DNA from: Desulfosporosinus nitroreducens
GTDB lineage: Bacteria; Bacillota; Desulfitobacteriia; Desulfitobacteriales; Desulfitobacteriaceae
Length of the DNA: 64,000 bases
Direction: 5' to 3'
Assembly (NCBI RefSeq): GCF_023897015.1
Contig: NZ_JAMHFY010000017.1
Coordinates: 53,373-117,372, forward strand
The notes under the pieces are model-generated. The model was not told the DNA's origin. It worked only from the letters and a program-made list of their open reading frames with translations, and did not search any database. Position numbers and translations under genes: made by a program. Shown here in pieces: positions 7,784 to 17,859 of this stretch (positions are counted from its first letter, which is position 1; every line of letters begins with the position of its first letter).

Positions 7784-9039
7784 ATGCTGGAAAAAACATA
7801 TAACAGTATGAATGAACAGATTTCGGTTGACCAGGGTCTTATTAGCAACACCCTGATGTCAGTCCAGAACACCAAAAAACGGGAAAAACCAAACCTCTTT
7901 ATCGCAGGCCTATTGTAATTGCAGTTGCTTTTGCCTTGTGCTTGGTTTTGGCTGCGCCTGTAATGGCTTCAAACTTACCTGCCATTTACCAATTGATGTA
8001 TTTGGTATCTCCTGAGGCAGCACAGTTCTTCGTACCGGTACAGAAGGCTTGCAAGGATAATGGAATCCGCATGGAGGTTGTTACCGCGAATATTCATGAC
8101 AATACGGCAGAAATTTATATTACGCTGCAGGATCTTACCGGCGACACTCTGGGGGACTATGACGGAATCGAGCATGGCTGGCAATCGGGTTATTACCATA
8201 GAAGCTATCCTCAGATTCTGTTCCTGTCCGAAAATGGTCGGAATCTGGAGCCTCACCTGTCGGAGACCTATGGTTTCGGTCCGTCGTACAGAGTATCCCG
8301 GGATGGGAAAACGTGGGCAGGGCTTATTTTGACGGCATATCGGCCAATACGCTCCAAGTTAAATTAACGGATATTTATGCTTCTTACAATCTGAAAGAAA
8401 TCATTCCTTTAGACGGGGTAAAGGATAAGCTGGATATCAATCGGAAATTGCCGGTTCACAGCTACAGCGTTGACCTGAAGTCTTTCACCCAAGGCAAAGA
8501 CAAGGGAACCTGGGTTTTGAACTACCGTGTTTTGGATTCAGCCGGCCGATCGGTGGATGGCGCTGCCCTTAAAATAATAGGCTGGGGATCAGGCAGGAAG
8601 ATGCAGTGCTTAATATTAAACTTGACCATTCAAATAAACCTGGTGCCAACAGCACTGACAATCAAATAATGGCTGTTGTTAAGGAATATTACATGACCTT
8701 TGGCGATGCCCTGAAGAGCAATGACCTTGCCGTTTTGTCGCAGAAATACGGCTACCTCTTACCAACGGGCCAAGACGGGGACGAGGTTAACGACTGGCGG
8801 CACGATTTCCAGGTGTGGAGTCCTTTTGGAATAAGAGATTATTCCGTTTCTTTCAATGATCCCATCTTCACCGTGACGGCGACACGGCCACGGCAGATAT
8901 AATGGGACAGGAAAAAATTGTGCGTAACGAGGGCAATTCGGGTTCGGTCTTTATTACCGAGTTTTCTTTGGCAAAAGAAGATGGAATTTGGAAAATAATG
9001 AAGATCGATGAATTGACTGATGCTGAAATAGGGGAGTGA
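7784..9039 (+). pseudogene. DUF4179-type anti-sigma-like membrane protein, several frameshifts
   Basis: ATG 7784 follows AAGGAG. The reading frame changes near 7895, 8315, 8580 and 8880, yet successive pieces read as one protein: MLEKTYNSMNEQISVDQGL, a membrane helix (RRPIVIAVAFALCLVLAAP), an outer domain (MEVVTANIHDNTAEIYITLQ; TLQVKLTDIYASYNLKEIIP; WVLNYRVLDSAGRSVDG) and a C-terminal part (VVKEYYMTFGDALKSNDLAV; ITEFSLAKEDGIWKIMKIDE). DUF4179 proteins usually pair with ECF sigma factors; none is next to this one. Length 1256 is not a multiple of three. Considered inactive unless the sequence contains errors. Confidence 0.7.
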
Positions 9040-9185
9040 ACTGATTAGAATCATCCGGCATCCTCAATGGACTGCCCAAGTCAAACGTTAGGATATTCTG
9101 ATCACGATAGTTACACGTTGGAATTAAACCGGAAATAAAATATCCAAATCCTGATGCAAAGTAAGAAATAAACAAGGAGAAGACT

Positions 9186-10412
9186 ATGGGAGAAAACAAG
9201 CATCAAAAGCAATCCCCAAAAATACAGACTGGTATTATTGGCATGGTGCTGACTTTAAGCATAATCTTGGGAGTTGGCTGCACGAAATTCCCAGTCACCG
9301 AGGAAAACGGACAAAAACCGCATGATAATATTCGCGGCAATACAATTCCGGTCGCTCAAGAAAATGTTGAGAACCTGCAAGGCAATATATTGGGTAATCT
9401 TGTGATTCGTAATAGTATGGTGGCAGAGAAAGGGAACACGCATTATTTTATATATTATATAGCCGGGAGTAGTGATGAATCCACTGGACTTTATAGTCAG
9501 GAACTAGACGATACACTTGCCAAAACACTGGTTACTAATGAGAGTTCTATCGTATTGCCTCAAGTATCGGGGGATTTTGTCTATTATCTTAGCAGCGGTA
9601 AGGGATTGTGCCGGATCAACACCAAAGCTCGGGAGGCGAAAGAAGAGGTTGTCGCTCCGTCGGCTGGCAGATATTCAATCTATGATCATTGGGCTTATTT
9701 TTGGAAGGGAGCCGAAGACAGTCTCTATTATATGGATTTGACGGATATTAAGAACCCTCCCCAGAAAATCGCCGAATTCCCAGATTCGGATTTGGATTTC
9801 CTTGCGGCGCGGGGTGATTTCATTCTTGCCGTGGCAAGGTTGGGCAACCCACAGCAAAGAAACATGTCTACTCAGATTTGGAAGCTGTCTCCGGACGGAG
9901 AAAAAAAGGAACTTCTCACGGCAACGCCCAATTGGCCGGATACTGATATTCAGCCGTATAAGAATCACATTTATTACTATCAGGACAATGCGATCTGGCG
10001 CACAAACCTGGAAGGGGAAAATAAAGAACAAGTCTATACGTCTAACAATTCTATAAGTGAATTTATTATTTATGCTGATCGCATCTATTTAGTGGAAGGA
10101 AATGAACATGATCCGCATATGTATATTTCTGTTGACTTGGAAGGGAAAGACAAACGCCTCATTTTTAATTTGCGGGGACCGAAAGGAAATTTGGGTGAAG
10201 ACTAATCTAAAATAAACAGTATCTTTGATGAAATGCATATACAGAGATTTAACGTGACCAGGGAATATTTATATCTAACGGGAGCCGGTTATAATTCCGG
10301 TCAGATTTGGTTATCGCGAATACCCATTGCCGGGGCTGCCGAGGAGAAAAAAGCAGAGACGTTAGTCGGTTGGAGATGGAGATCTGTAGATTATTTTATC
10401 CAAAAGCAGTAA
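9186..10412 (+). pseudogene. DUF5050-type lipoprotein with in-frame TAA
   Basis: ATG 9186 (ribosome site AAGGAGAAG) begins a lipoprotein signal with lipobox LGVGC, then beta-propeller-like repeats typical of DUF5050/TolB-type proteins (VSGDFVYYLSSGKGLCRIN; YSIYDHWAYFWKGAEDSLYY; YKNHIYYYQDNAIWRTNLEG; IYADRIYLVEGNEHD). TAA at 10203-10205 ends the open frame, but the same frame continues to 10412 with another repeat (FNVTREYLYLTGAGYNSGQI) and a natural end (WRSVDYFIQKQ). The intact gene would give 408 residues on the outer membrane-facing side of the cell membrane. Losing the last blade probably disrupts the fold. Confidence 0.75.
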
Positions 10413-10574
10413 TGACCTACTCGTTATGTCATTATGCGAATAGCTAAAATGTTCTAAGAAAGTGAAAGACGGTATCATAGAACGACTTCTTTTGTAATTT
10501 CTATGATATCGCCTTTAAACTTTTGGCAATGGACACGGATAAAAAGAGAAATGGAATAGAGAGTGTGGTCAAAT

Positions 10575-11459
10575 ATGAAAAAATTAATCATCAGTATGGT
10601 TTGTTTTGTCATGGTATTGACAGGTTGCTCAAGTACTAGTAAGAGTGAAAATGATGTCTCTGTACAGACCAATAATCCTGACGGAATCAATACTTCAGAA
10701 AATAATCAACAATCTCAATCGGCAAGTAACTCTAATACATATTCCAGTTTACTTAGAGATATCGAGACTTCTCAAAGCAAATTTGACAAGGGCTATTATG
10801 ATTATCAAGGGAATATAAACAATAACATTCCAGTTCAAATGAGCATTTACCCCTTAGAAAACGATATAGTCGGATCATATTTTTATGAGAAACAGAGAAA
10901 AGAAATTGAACTGAAAGGAAAAGCAGGGGAAAATATTATGATCCTCTTCGAATACGATGACACGGGTAAAAATACAGGTATCTTTCAAGGAACGATGGAA
11001 ACGGTTGATAGAATTGCAGGAACCTGGACCAGTCCAGACGGTAAAAAGAGCTACCCATTTGCATTAGCACTTAAGAGTATCCTCCCTGGAGTTGAATATG
11101 GCAAAAGATATGGGGTAACTGAAAACGACCAAGAGGTAGAGGAATTTCTAAATGTGATCCAAGGCTATATCCTTAGCGGCAATAAGGCTAAGCTGGCCGA
11201 ACAGATAGTATATCCCATATATGTTAAGGTTGACGGGGAAGTCACTAAACTACATAACAACGATGATTTCATTCAAAATTATGATCAAATTTTTTACCCT
11301 GAGTTTAAGCAAGTAGTTAGCAATGCTTTCACAAAGTATTTATTTGCAAATTCACAAGGGATAATGTTTGGTGAGGGAATGTACAATATCTGGATAAACG
11401 AGGTGATCCCTACGGGTAGGAAGCCTCAGTTAATGATTTCTGCTATCAATAATGCCTAA
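10575..11459 (+). CDS. Putative lipoprotein, unknown function
   Basis: ATG 10575 begins a short lipoprotein signal (KKLIISMVCFVMVLTGCSS, lipobox LTGC) and a low-complexity Ser/Asn linker, followed by a soluble domain of about 240 residues. The first half (KGYYDYQGNINNNIPVQMSI; GTMETVDRIAGTWTSPDGKK) looks like a small beta domain; the second half (FLNVIQGYILSGNKAKLAEQ; VYPIYVKVDGEVTKLHNNDD) resembles NTF2-like folds. The ribosome site is weak (agagagtg). It stands alone between the DUF5050 remnant and the sigma gene. Family not recognised. Confidence 0.7.
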   Translation: MKKLIISMVCFVMVLTGCSSTSKSENDVSVQTNNPDGINTSENNQQSQSASNSNTYSSLLRDIETSQSKFDKGYYDYQGNINNNIPVQMSIYPLENDIVGSYFYEKQRKEIELKGKAGENIMILFEYDDTGKNTGIFQGTMETVDRIAGTWTSPDGKKSYPFALALKSILPGVEYGKRYGVTENDQEVEEFLNVIQGYILSGNKAKLAEQIVYPIYVKVDGEVTKLHNNDDFIQNYDQIFYPEFKQVVSNAFTKYLFANSQGIMFGEGMYNIWINEVIPTGRKPQLMISAINNA

Positions 11460-11591
11460 CATGAATAGGAAATAGTGCTGATGATGGTTAATGGTTATAG
11501 CAAATAGTGTCTTCACCGAGCGCCTGCAGTAGTGGCTTTGCACTTTAAGAAAAAAATCACTAAATATAGATTAATGATCAAGGAGCGATAA

Positions 11592-12188
11592 ATGGTAATG
11601 ATGATTATAGCCACCTTAGCAGACGATAGCGATAAAGTTTTTATGCTTAATTTGTATAAGGACTATTATGGTCTCGTAAGGAAGATCGTTTACAATATAA
11701 CCCATGATGCGGAGAATATCGAAGACCTGGTAAACGATACTTTTCTCAAACTCCTCGCAAAAATCTCTTTACTTCGTACCTTTGAGAGTTGCAAAACCGC
11801 TGCTTATGTTGTCTATACTAGTAGAAGTGTGGCAATCAATTTCATTAAACACAGAGATGTAGCGAACAAGCATGTATATTATGGTGGAGAAAAAGACCTG
11901 AGGGAAGCGCTTGTCGTCCTTGAAGAGACCATAGAAGAGAGAATAATTCATCAGGACGAAATAAAAGAGATGGGAAATATCATCTTAAGACTTCCCAGAA
12001 GCAGAAAGAGCTGTTGTATTTCAAGTACTTTCTGGAGATGGATAATGCGCAACTGGCGGAAGTTCTGGGAATAGCCTCAGGCCAGCGTCCGAGAGTATTT
12101 GACCAGAGCACGCAGAAACGCTAAAAAACTTATGGATAAGGAGATGGCTAATAACCATGGCTTACAACAGCCCCCAGCAAATCCGTAA
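11592..12188 (+). pseudogene. ECF sigma-70 factor with two compensating frameshifts
   Basis: ATG 11592 follows AAGGAGCG. Region 2 is clear (YYGLVRKIVYNITHDAENIE DLVNDTFLKLL). Near 11993 one base is missing, after which the expected region 4 continues in another frame (QKQKELLYFKYFLEMDNAQL AEVLGIA); near 12083 one extra base returns to the first frame (ASVREYLTRARRNAKKLMDK). The restored product would be 198 residues and end at 12188, overlapping the anti-sigma start at 12157 as in coupled operons. As read, the protein stops at 12074 without a working region 4. Confidence 0.75.
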
Positions 12189-12924
12189 GAAGCTTTATGA
12201 GGAATATGAAGACAGTTTGTTCAGGCTGGTTATGCATGATGCTGGGCAAAACGAAGGCAAGCTGTTTCTGGAAGAAAAAGAAACCTTAAAAAATGGCCCT
12301 GAGTCGTTACCTTCTGAGGAGGCTTTCCAACGATTCAACCAACAACTGGAGGCTCATTTTAGAAAGAGGAGAGCGAATATTGAAAAGGGGCACATTTTAA
12401 AGGTCATTAACCGATCCGCGGTGATTATATTTGTGGTGATGGTACTTTCTTTAACCGCCGTGGCAAGTGTACAGGCTTTGAGAGTCAGAGTGCTGAATTT
12501 ATTATTGGACATTCAGCCGAAATACACGTCGTTTCAATTAAAGGAGAGCGGGAGTAGTTTGGGCGGCGGAAGCCCGGTTGTAGACTGGACAAAGACTTAT
12601 GTTCCTACCTATATACCTGATGGATATCAGATCAGTAACATAGCCAACAGCGAACTCTTCAAAAAAATCGTTTTTGAAAACCAGGACAAGGATTCGCTTA
12701 TCACTTATATGGAATTAAGTGAAGGCAATAATCCTGCAGTGGATACGGAAAATGCTTCTGTATTTAAACCAATCAGTATCAACGGGCACGAGGGAACGCT
12801 TATCGTAAAAAACTCTATGGTTACAATTGTCTGGGAAATGGATAATTATATGTTTATCATACAGACTCAAACGAGGGAAGAGATTGCTGTAAAGATAGCT
12901 GAAGGAGTGAAATATATAGAATAA
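12157..12924 (+). CDS. Anti-sigma-like membrane protein with DUF4367 domain
   Basis: The 255-residue protein has an inner N-terminal part (residues 1-85, charged), one membrane helix (about 88-107, AVIIFVVMVLSLTAVASVQA) and an outer DUF4367-type domain (WTKTYVPTYIPDGYQISNIA; ITYMELSEG; INGHEGTLIVKNSMVTIVWE MD; IAVKIAEGVKYI). It overlaps the damaged sigma gene, so it would be its membrane regulator. The same outer domain type occurs at the C-terminus of the BlaR1-like protein at 23153-25156, hinting at a shared ligand type. The sigma partner being broken leaves its present role unclear. Confidence 0.8.
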   Translation: MAYNSPQQIRKKLYEEYEDSLFRLVMHDAGQNEGKLFLEEKETLKNGPESLPSEEAFQRFNQQLEAHFRKRRANIEKGHILKVINRSAVIIFVVMVLSLTAVASVQALRVRVLNLLLDIQPKYTSFQLKESGSSLGGGSPVVDWTKTYVPTYIPDGYQISNIANSELFKKIVFENQDKDSLITYMELSEGNNPAVDTENASVFKPISINGHEGTLIVKNSMVTIVWEMDNYMFIIQTQTREEIAVKIAEGVKYIE

Positions 12925-13112
12925 AAAAATACAGTTCAGGAACCTTCTTTCAATAGCTCCCTGCCGATTAATAAAAAACTGATGACAAACTGCTTCATGA
13001 GCAGGCACCATTGATCAAAGAGATAAGATTTGGACAGCAAAATAATTAGGCAAAATGCGGGCTGGTTTGAACTTGACCTATAAAATCGTCATTGTGCTGG
13101 AGGGGGATTGAG

Positions 13113-13901
13113 ATGATGAAGTTAAGTGATACTTGGAGGCAAAATAAACTGGTTTTGGGTATCGTTTTGATTGTGATTATGGCTGTAAGTCTGATTTGGA
13201 CTGAAAACACAGATAACAGTGCATATATTGATAATAAATCAGCTGTTGAAGTCGTAAAGCTGCATTTGGATGATCTGAAAAATAATTTTGGCGTCGTCAG
13301 CTTTTCCGTCAATAGTGTCAAAGAAGTTTACAATGAGCAGCATCTTAAAAATATCCTAGGGGATGAAGACGCCGTCAAAATGGGACTGAAAAAAGAAAAT
13401 ATCGCCTTAATCGATGCCTATATCAATGTTCAGTATGATGGTACCAGGGTTCCTAATAGCAGTGGGGAGAACAAGTATATAGGATTTACGTTAATCAGGG
13501 AGAATGAAAGCAAGCCGTTGCTGATAGCGAATTCCGGTCACGGGATGGGCGGAGTTTCGTTGATTGACTTCCAAAATCCCCGACCAGCAGAGAGAGCGGA
13601 GCTTTACGTGTGGAAGAATAGGGAGCTTACCGGCAATGACAATGCCTATTTTACGGTGCTGGACGGGACCAATGGAAACGAGCAAGAAAGCAAAATCTAT
13701 GATCTTGCTGCGGCAACCGATAGCATCGATCGTGTCAACTTAACTCTAACAGAAACGCCTAACTTAACCGATCTTGCCATCTATCAGTTGAATACCACCG
13801 ATTTTACCAAGCAAGAAATGCTGGAGATCGCTGATAAAATTATTATCAACGCAGACAATCACGTGATCAGCATTGGCGTTTGGGAAGAAAGAAAAAAATG
13901 A
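13113..13901 (+). CDS. Membrane-anchored exported protein, unknown family
   Basis: ATG 13113 follows GGAGGGGG. The 262-residue product has an N-terminal anchor (LVLGIVLIVIMAVSLIW) and an outer domain (SAVEVVKLHLDDLKNNFGVV; YIGFTLIRENESKPLLIANS GHGMGG; LAIYQLNTTDFTKQEMLEIA). Family not recognised. Part of it (13229-13254) recurs as a scar at 1985-2012, so this gene was once duplicated. It lies tail to tail with the M28 gene. Confidence 0.7.
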   Translation: MMKLSDTWRQNKLVLGIVLIVIMAVSLIWTENTDNSAYIDNKSAVEVVKLHLDDLKNNFGVVSFSVNSVKEVYNEQHLKNILGDEDAVKMGLKKENIALIDAYINVQYDGTRVPNSSGENKYIGFTLIRENESKPLLIANSGHGMGGVSLIDFQNPRPAERAELYVWKNRELTGNDNAYFTVLDGTNGNEQESKIYDLAAATDSIDRVNLTLTETPNLTDLAIYQLNTTDFTKQEMLEIADKIIINADNHVISIGVWEERKK

Positions 13902-13954
13902 GGCAAGGCCCGTCTAAGCGAACCTTTTTTAAGGAAGGCATAATGCTTTTATGT

Positions 13955-14962
13955 TTATTGGTCAGTTGTAAGCTGGACCAAAAGCACCTTTGCGACAGTA
14001 TCTGCTACTACCTTTAATTTTGTTTTATTTATCCGGGAAATCTCGTCCGGCAAATCTTTTCCGTTCTCATCCATAGTTGGATATTGAGTAATGGTTAGGG
14101 CAGGAATACCTACTTTCTCAAACGAAAAAAAATCGCTCATAGGCCCTTTTTGAATTTCTATATCATAATTTGCGAATAACTTAGAAACTTCATTCTCCCT
14201 GCCGTTGCTAGTTCCTAAAATGGCTTCATTAGTGCCCTCTTCGCCGATGCAATCTAAATTCAGGTTAGCTATTATATGTTGGCGTTCATTATCTGTCAAC
14301 TTACTTACATAGTATCGAGAGCCATACAAGTAGTTCTCTTCTCCAGAGAATAATATAAAACGCACCTCTCTTTGAATAGAATAATTTGCGATTTGTCTTG
14401 CTATTTCCATTAATACTGCGACACCTGATGCGTTATCTATGGCACCCGTGCTATGGATGGTTGTATCATAGTGGGCGCTTACAATTATAATGTCTTGACT
14501 ATCTGGGGCAGCAGGTTTTTTTATTGCTATTAAGTTTTGACTTGTTCCCTCTGGTTCGCCAATCGTAAAGTCAAAAAAATTTCCGGTTTGAAAAGGAGTA
14601 TTCTTGAGCTTGAGGGTTTGCAATATGTATGGAAATTCTTGAACTTCAGTATTATAGCCGTATGATTCCAACTCTAACTTTAAATTTCTATATACCGCTT
14701 TTTCTTCGTTTGATCCAATTGGGCGTGGTGTCACACAGATCTTTTCGATAGTAGTCATCATTTTGTTTTCATCTGTAGACAAAGAATTTATATCATCTGG
14801 ACTCATATGAGATGTCTTACCCAAAGTGACTGTATCAGGAGTTGGTGTGGGCTCGTAATTTTTCTTAGGATGGTCACACCCGATAAGCATGAAGGAAATT
14901 ACTCCTAATAATAGGATAAATCGTAGAAGATTTGGTTTACTGTTTCCCTTGGTTTTATACAA
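13955..14962 (-). CDS. Lipid-anchored M28-family metallopeptidase homologue
   Basis: A lipoprotein signal (FILLLGVISFMLIGC) precedes an M28 domain: SAHYDTTIHSTGAIDNASG with the first His and Asp ligands, FSGEENYLYGSRYY with the Glu-Glu pair, and NLDCIGEEGTN with the next Asp. The family cleaves N-terminal residues from peptides outside the membrane. Unusual here: no histidine occurs after the NLD motif, and the usual HTxxDT ligand motif appears as KDLPDEISRIN, so one zinc ligand seems missing. The 335-residue length is normal. Its 3' end matches the scar at 2012-2050. Confidence 0.85.
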   Translation of the reverse strand: MYKTKGNSKPNLLRFILLLGVISFMLIGCDHPKKNYEPTPTPDTVTLGKTSHMSPDDINSLSTDENKMMTTIEKICVTPRPIGSNEEKAVYRNLKLELESYGYNTEVQEFPYILQTLKLKNTPFQTGNFFDFTIGEPEGTSQNLIAIKKPAAPDSQDIIIVSAHYDTTIHSTGAIDNASGVAVLMEIARQIANYSIQREVRFILFSGEENYLYGSRYYVSKLTDNERQHIIANLNLDCIGEEGTNEAILGTSNGRENEVSKLFANYDIEIQKGPMSDFFSFEKVGIPALTITQYPTMDENGKDLPDEISRINKTKLKVVADTVAKVLLVQLTTDQ

Positions 14963-15237
14963 TAGATTTTCCCCCTATCGTAAATATAAGTACGTGAAAT
15001 ATGATCATGAGTAATAGCAAAAATATCGTTAGTGTAAATAGAACTTTTTTTAGGCTCTAATTATTCATGGGTTTCTTCTCGCTCATATCCTATCATTAAA
15101 ACAGATGTGTACTGAGTTCCTGTTATATTAGAGAAGACAACTCGGACGAGCTTTCGCAACATAATTTATCGAAATATTTATTAATACAAGGGTTGTTTCC
15201 GGTCATTCTGTGGGGAGGGTTTGATTATAAAAGATCA

Positions 15238-15281
15238 TTGATAAATAGACTTACATATGTAATAATAACTACAAATGTAAT
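15238..15281 (+). promoter_or_regulatory. BlaI-type promoter with two operators (copy 2)
   Basis: TTGATA (15238-15243) with a TAATAA -10 candidate about 15260-15265. Operators TTACATATGTAA (15251-15262) and CTACAAATGTAAT (15269-15281) match the BlaI core TACA-NN-TGTA. The 275 bp upstream (14963-15237) hold no gene I can support. Confidence 0.75.
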
Positions 15282-15298
15282 TTTAATGAGGTGAAATC

Positions 15299-15676
15299 AT
15301 GTCGGAAATACCTAAGATTTCAGAGGCTGAGTGGGAAGTAATGAAAATAGTTTGGTCCAAGGCCGTTCCATGTACTGCCAATGAAATCGTTGATGCTCTA
15401 GGGAATTTTTCAGATTGGAAACCGAACACTATAAAAACACTCATCACAAGATTGGCGAAAAAAGGTGCTTTGGGGTTTAGAGAAGAACGTAGAATATATT
15501 GGTATTATCCGCTGATAACTGAAAATAAGTGCATCAGGTCGGAGACTAAATCCTTTGTCAAACGAGTTTTTGGGGGAGCAATAAAGCCAATGTTGGTTAC
15601 CTTCCTGCAGGAGGAAAAACTTTCCCAGGAAGAAATCGAAGAGCTTAAACGTATCCTTGAAGAAAGGAAGTGGTAA
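15299..15676 (+). CDS. blaI: BlaI/MecI-family repressor (copy 2)
   Basis: The 125-residue repressor starts at ATG 15299 after TGAGGTG. Winged helix ISEAEWEVMKIVWSKAVPCT ANEIVDAL and DWKPNTIKTLITRLAKKGAL; tail ETKSFVKRVFGGAIKP MLVTFLQEEKLSQEEIEELK. The sequence is clearly paralogous to copies at 5089 and 22765. Its stop (15674-15676) is three bases before the start of the cognate blaR1-like gene, so the pair is translationally coupled. Confidence 0.92.
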   Translation: MSEIPKISEAEWEVMKIVWSKAVPCTANEIVDALGNFSDWKPNTIKTLITRLAKKGALGFREERRIYWYYPLITENKCIRSETKSFVKRVFGGAIKPMLVTFLQEEKLSQEEIEELKRILEERKW

Positions 15677-15678
15677 AG

Positions 15679-17538
15679 ATGTCCCATGTCTTTAGTTTAG
15701 TTCCTTTCTTCGATTGGATTGTTTGGACTTCAGCCAAAGTTAGTGTCTTCATCATCTTTTTGTTGCTCGTAAAATACCTATTTAGAAATAAGCTGGGGGC
15801 AACCGTGAATTACCTGCTATGGTCTGTTGTCATTGTGGGTTTACTATTACCTTGGACACCGCCAAGTTCGTTCAGCATATACAATTTAGTCGGACTTTCA
15901 ACACAAAACTCCATTGCAGGAACGATGAGTCCTAATCTTGATCAAAACTTTGGCCAAAATAGTACAATCCTCTCTAAACCCAATGCTACTGAGGACAATA
16001 ACCTTGATTATGCATTTGGTGAATCAGAACCACAGAACCGAATAAGCCTGCGGTCCATAGCTGCCGCTCCCTTAACCCATCAGTGTTTGTTCCTATTCTG
16101 GATTATGGGTATTTTTGCCTTGATTATTTCCACAATTGTTGTGAATATAAGATTTTCACGCTCTATTAAAGGTCAAACCATTAATAATTGGTATTTACTG
16201 GCTGGATTAGAAGGCGTAAAAGAAAAACTAAACATAAAGAGAGATATTCCTTTAACGTTAACCCAGGCCGTAAGAACTCCATCTCTGTTTGGGTTGTTTA
16301 AACCGAGATTATTATTGCCGGTATCCCTTCTAAACCATTTTAACTCGGAACAGCTTAAGCATGTTTTTGTTCATGAGTTATTGCATTTGAGGCACAGGGA
16401 TATCATTGTAAACTGCCTGGTGCAGGTGCTATTAATTCTACACTGGTTTAACCCCATTATTTGGTACGCCTTTACTAAATTGCGAGAAGACCAGGAAATT
16501 GCTTGTGATGCAATGACTGTAAAATACTTCGGAGCAAATAGCTCTAAGGACTATGCGGATACCCTTATAAAATTGCTGGAAAGCTATGGCGGGTCCCCGA
16601 GAATGGCAAACCTTGCGGGCCTTTCCGGCTCAAAATCGCTAATTAAGCGGAGACTTATCAGCATCAGCAATTTGCGCCAAAGCTCTTTAACTTTTACGGT
16701 AGTTATTGTTGCAATTGTAATTTTAACCGGCTTTGTGACCTTCGCTAATGCTAAAATGCTTCCTGCAACAGAGAACATTCATTTATCGCTGCCCGCATCG
16801 GCCAAGCAAACAGCCGGAGAACAAACCAATCTTCAAGCGTCAAACAGTTTGCCAGCCTCAAGACAATCGATCAGTATCAATGATGATTCGCCGTCAGGTA
16901 GTTTCTGGAGTCCCAATAGTCAAAATGCAGTCTCAGCTCAAGTGTCGTCTTGGTTAAAGACTGTCAAACCATATACGACAAAAGTTCCGAATACTGATTA
17001 TGTTGATAATGTCGTTCATTACAATATCGGACCAGCCGCACTGCATATAACTGGTTCAGAGCAGTTTGAAACCCTGATTTATCCTGCTTGGTACGTCAAA
17101 ATCGACGGACAGGAAGTCGATGATGGCTCCATAACCCATAATATAAATTACATACAGGACGTAGTCGTCATGATCGAGACAAGAACCAACTACGTTAGCT
17201 ATTTAGAATCAGGGCCGTTATATAATTGGTTGAAAAACGGGGAATGGAAGACGGAATTTAGCCAAAACTCTGCCCTCGCTCCTCTTTACCAGACCAATAA
17301 GAATGGACAGACATATGGTTCCGCTTTTGCTTCCAGTATTATTGGCAACCCACAGCCGGAGCTAATTAGTGCCGGAAAGGATGGTACCTCAGGTTACGTA
17401 TATTATGAGGATCTCATGGGTGGGCCACAGCCTAAAACACCTGAGGAAGCGATAGCAATGCAAGAAATGGGTAAATTTGAAAAAAGAGCAATTCCGCTGT
17501 ATGCTGCAGATGGTAAAACAGTTATTGGTTCATTCTAA
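15679..17538 (+). CDS. blaR1: BlaR1-like M56 sensor metalloprotease (copy 2)
   Basis: ATG 15679 has AGGAAG eight bases upstream; a GTG at 15670 overlaps blaI. The 619-residue protein carries N-terminal membrane helices, HELLH at residues 232-236 with EDQEIACDAM downstream, a helix about 335-355 (FTVVIVAIVILTGFVTFA) and an outer domain of about 260 residues with no penicillin-binding motifs. The outer part (VVHYNIGPAALHITGSEQFE; YPAWYVKIDGQEVDDGS; LISAGKDGTSGYVYYEDLMG) differs from copies 1 and 3. A deleted second copy of this gene lies at 25165-25475. Confidence 0.88.
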   Translation: MSHVFSLVPFFDWIVWTSAKVSVFIIFLLLVKYLFRNKLGATVNYLLWSVVIVGLLLPWTPPSSFSIYNLVGLSTQNSIAGTMSPNLDQNFGQNSTILSKPNATEDNNLDYAFGESEPQNRISLRSIAAAPLTHQCLFLFWIMGIFALIISTIVVNIRFSRSIKGQTINNWYLLAGLEGVKEKLNIKRDIPLTLTQAVRTPSLFGLFKPRLLLPVSLLNHFNSEQLKHVFVHELLHLRHRDIIVNCLVQVLLILHWFNPIIWYAFTKLREDQEIACDAMTVKYFGANSSKDYADTLIKLLESYGGSPRMANLAGLSGSKSLIKRRLISISNLRQSSLTFTVVIVAIVILTGFVTFANAKMLPATENIHLSLPASAKQTAGEQTNLQASNSLPASRQSISINDDSPSGSFWSPNSQNAVSAQVSSWLKTVKPYTTKVPNTDYVDNVVHYNIGPAALHITGSEQFETLIYPAWYVKIDGQEVDDGSITHNINYIQDVVVMIETRTNYVSYLESGPLYNWLKNGEWKTEFSQNSALAPLYQTNKNGQTYGSAFASSIIGNPQPELISAGKDGTSGYVYYEDLMGGPQPKTPEEAIAMQEMGKFEKRAIPLYAADGKTVIGSF

Positions 17539-17716
17539 TCATAACCAGGATATTTCTGAGAGCTTGGTTGGGTACGATAATAGCCCCTCACTTGAAGAGA
17601 AGGAATTCAAGGAGCAGGCTGATAAGTTCGTGCGAAATATTGAGCAGAACCCTCATGGATTCGTGCTACTTCTACGTGTAGTCTAAATTAGGTACTCATG
17701 GAATTGGCTTGCCTTA

Positions 17717-17750
17717 AGGTCAAATTCGTCAGCGCCGACGAATTTGACCT
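17717..17750. repeat. 14 bp perfect hairpin without T-run
   Basis: AGGTCAAATTCGTC (17717-17730) pairs exactly with GACGAATTTGACCT (17737-17750) around AGCGCC. It may end blaR1 copy 2 transcription, though no U-tract follows. It belongs to the class of long GC-centred hairpins seen across the window. Confidence 0.6.
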
Positions 17751-17859
17751 GCTGCCGGAACTTCTCTAAGGATTTATTTTGGTTTCAGAACACTGTTTTT
17801 AGGCCTTTTCAATTTCACATTATTTATATAAATGACAAGGAGAAAGAAGTTCAGGGGAA

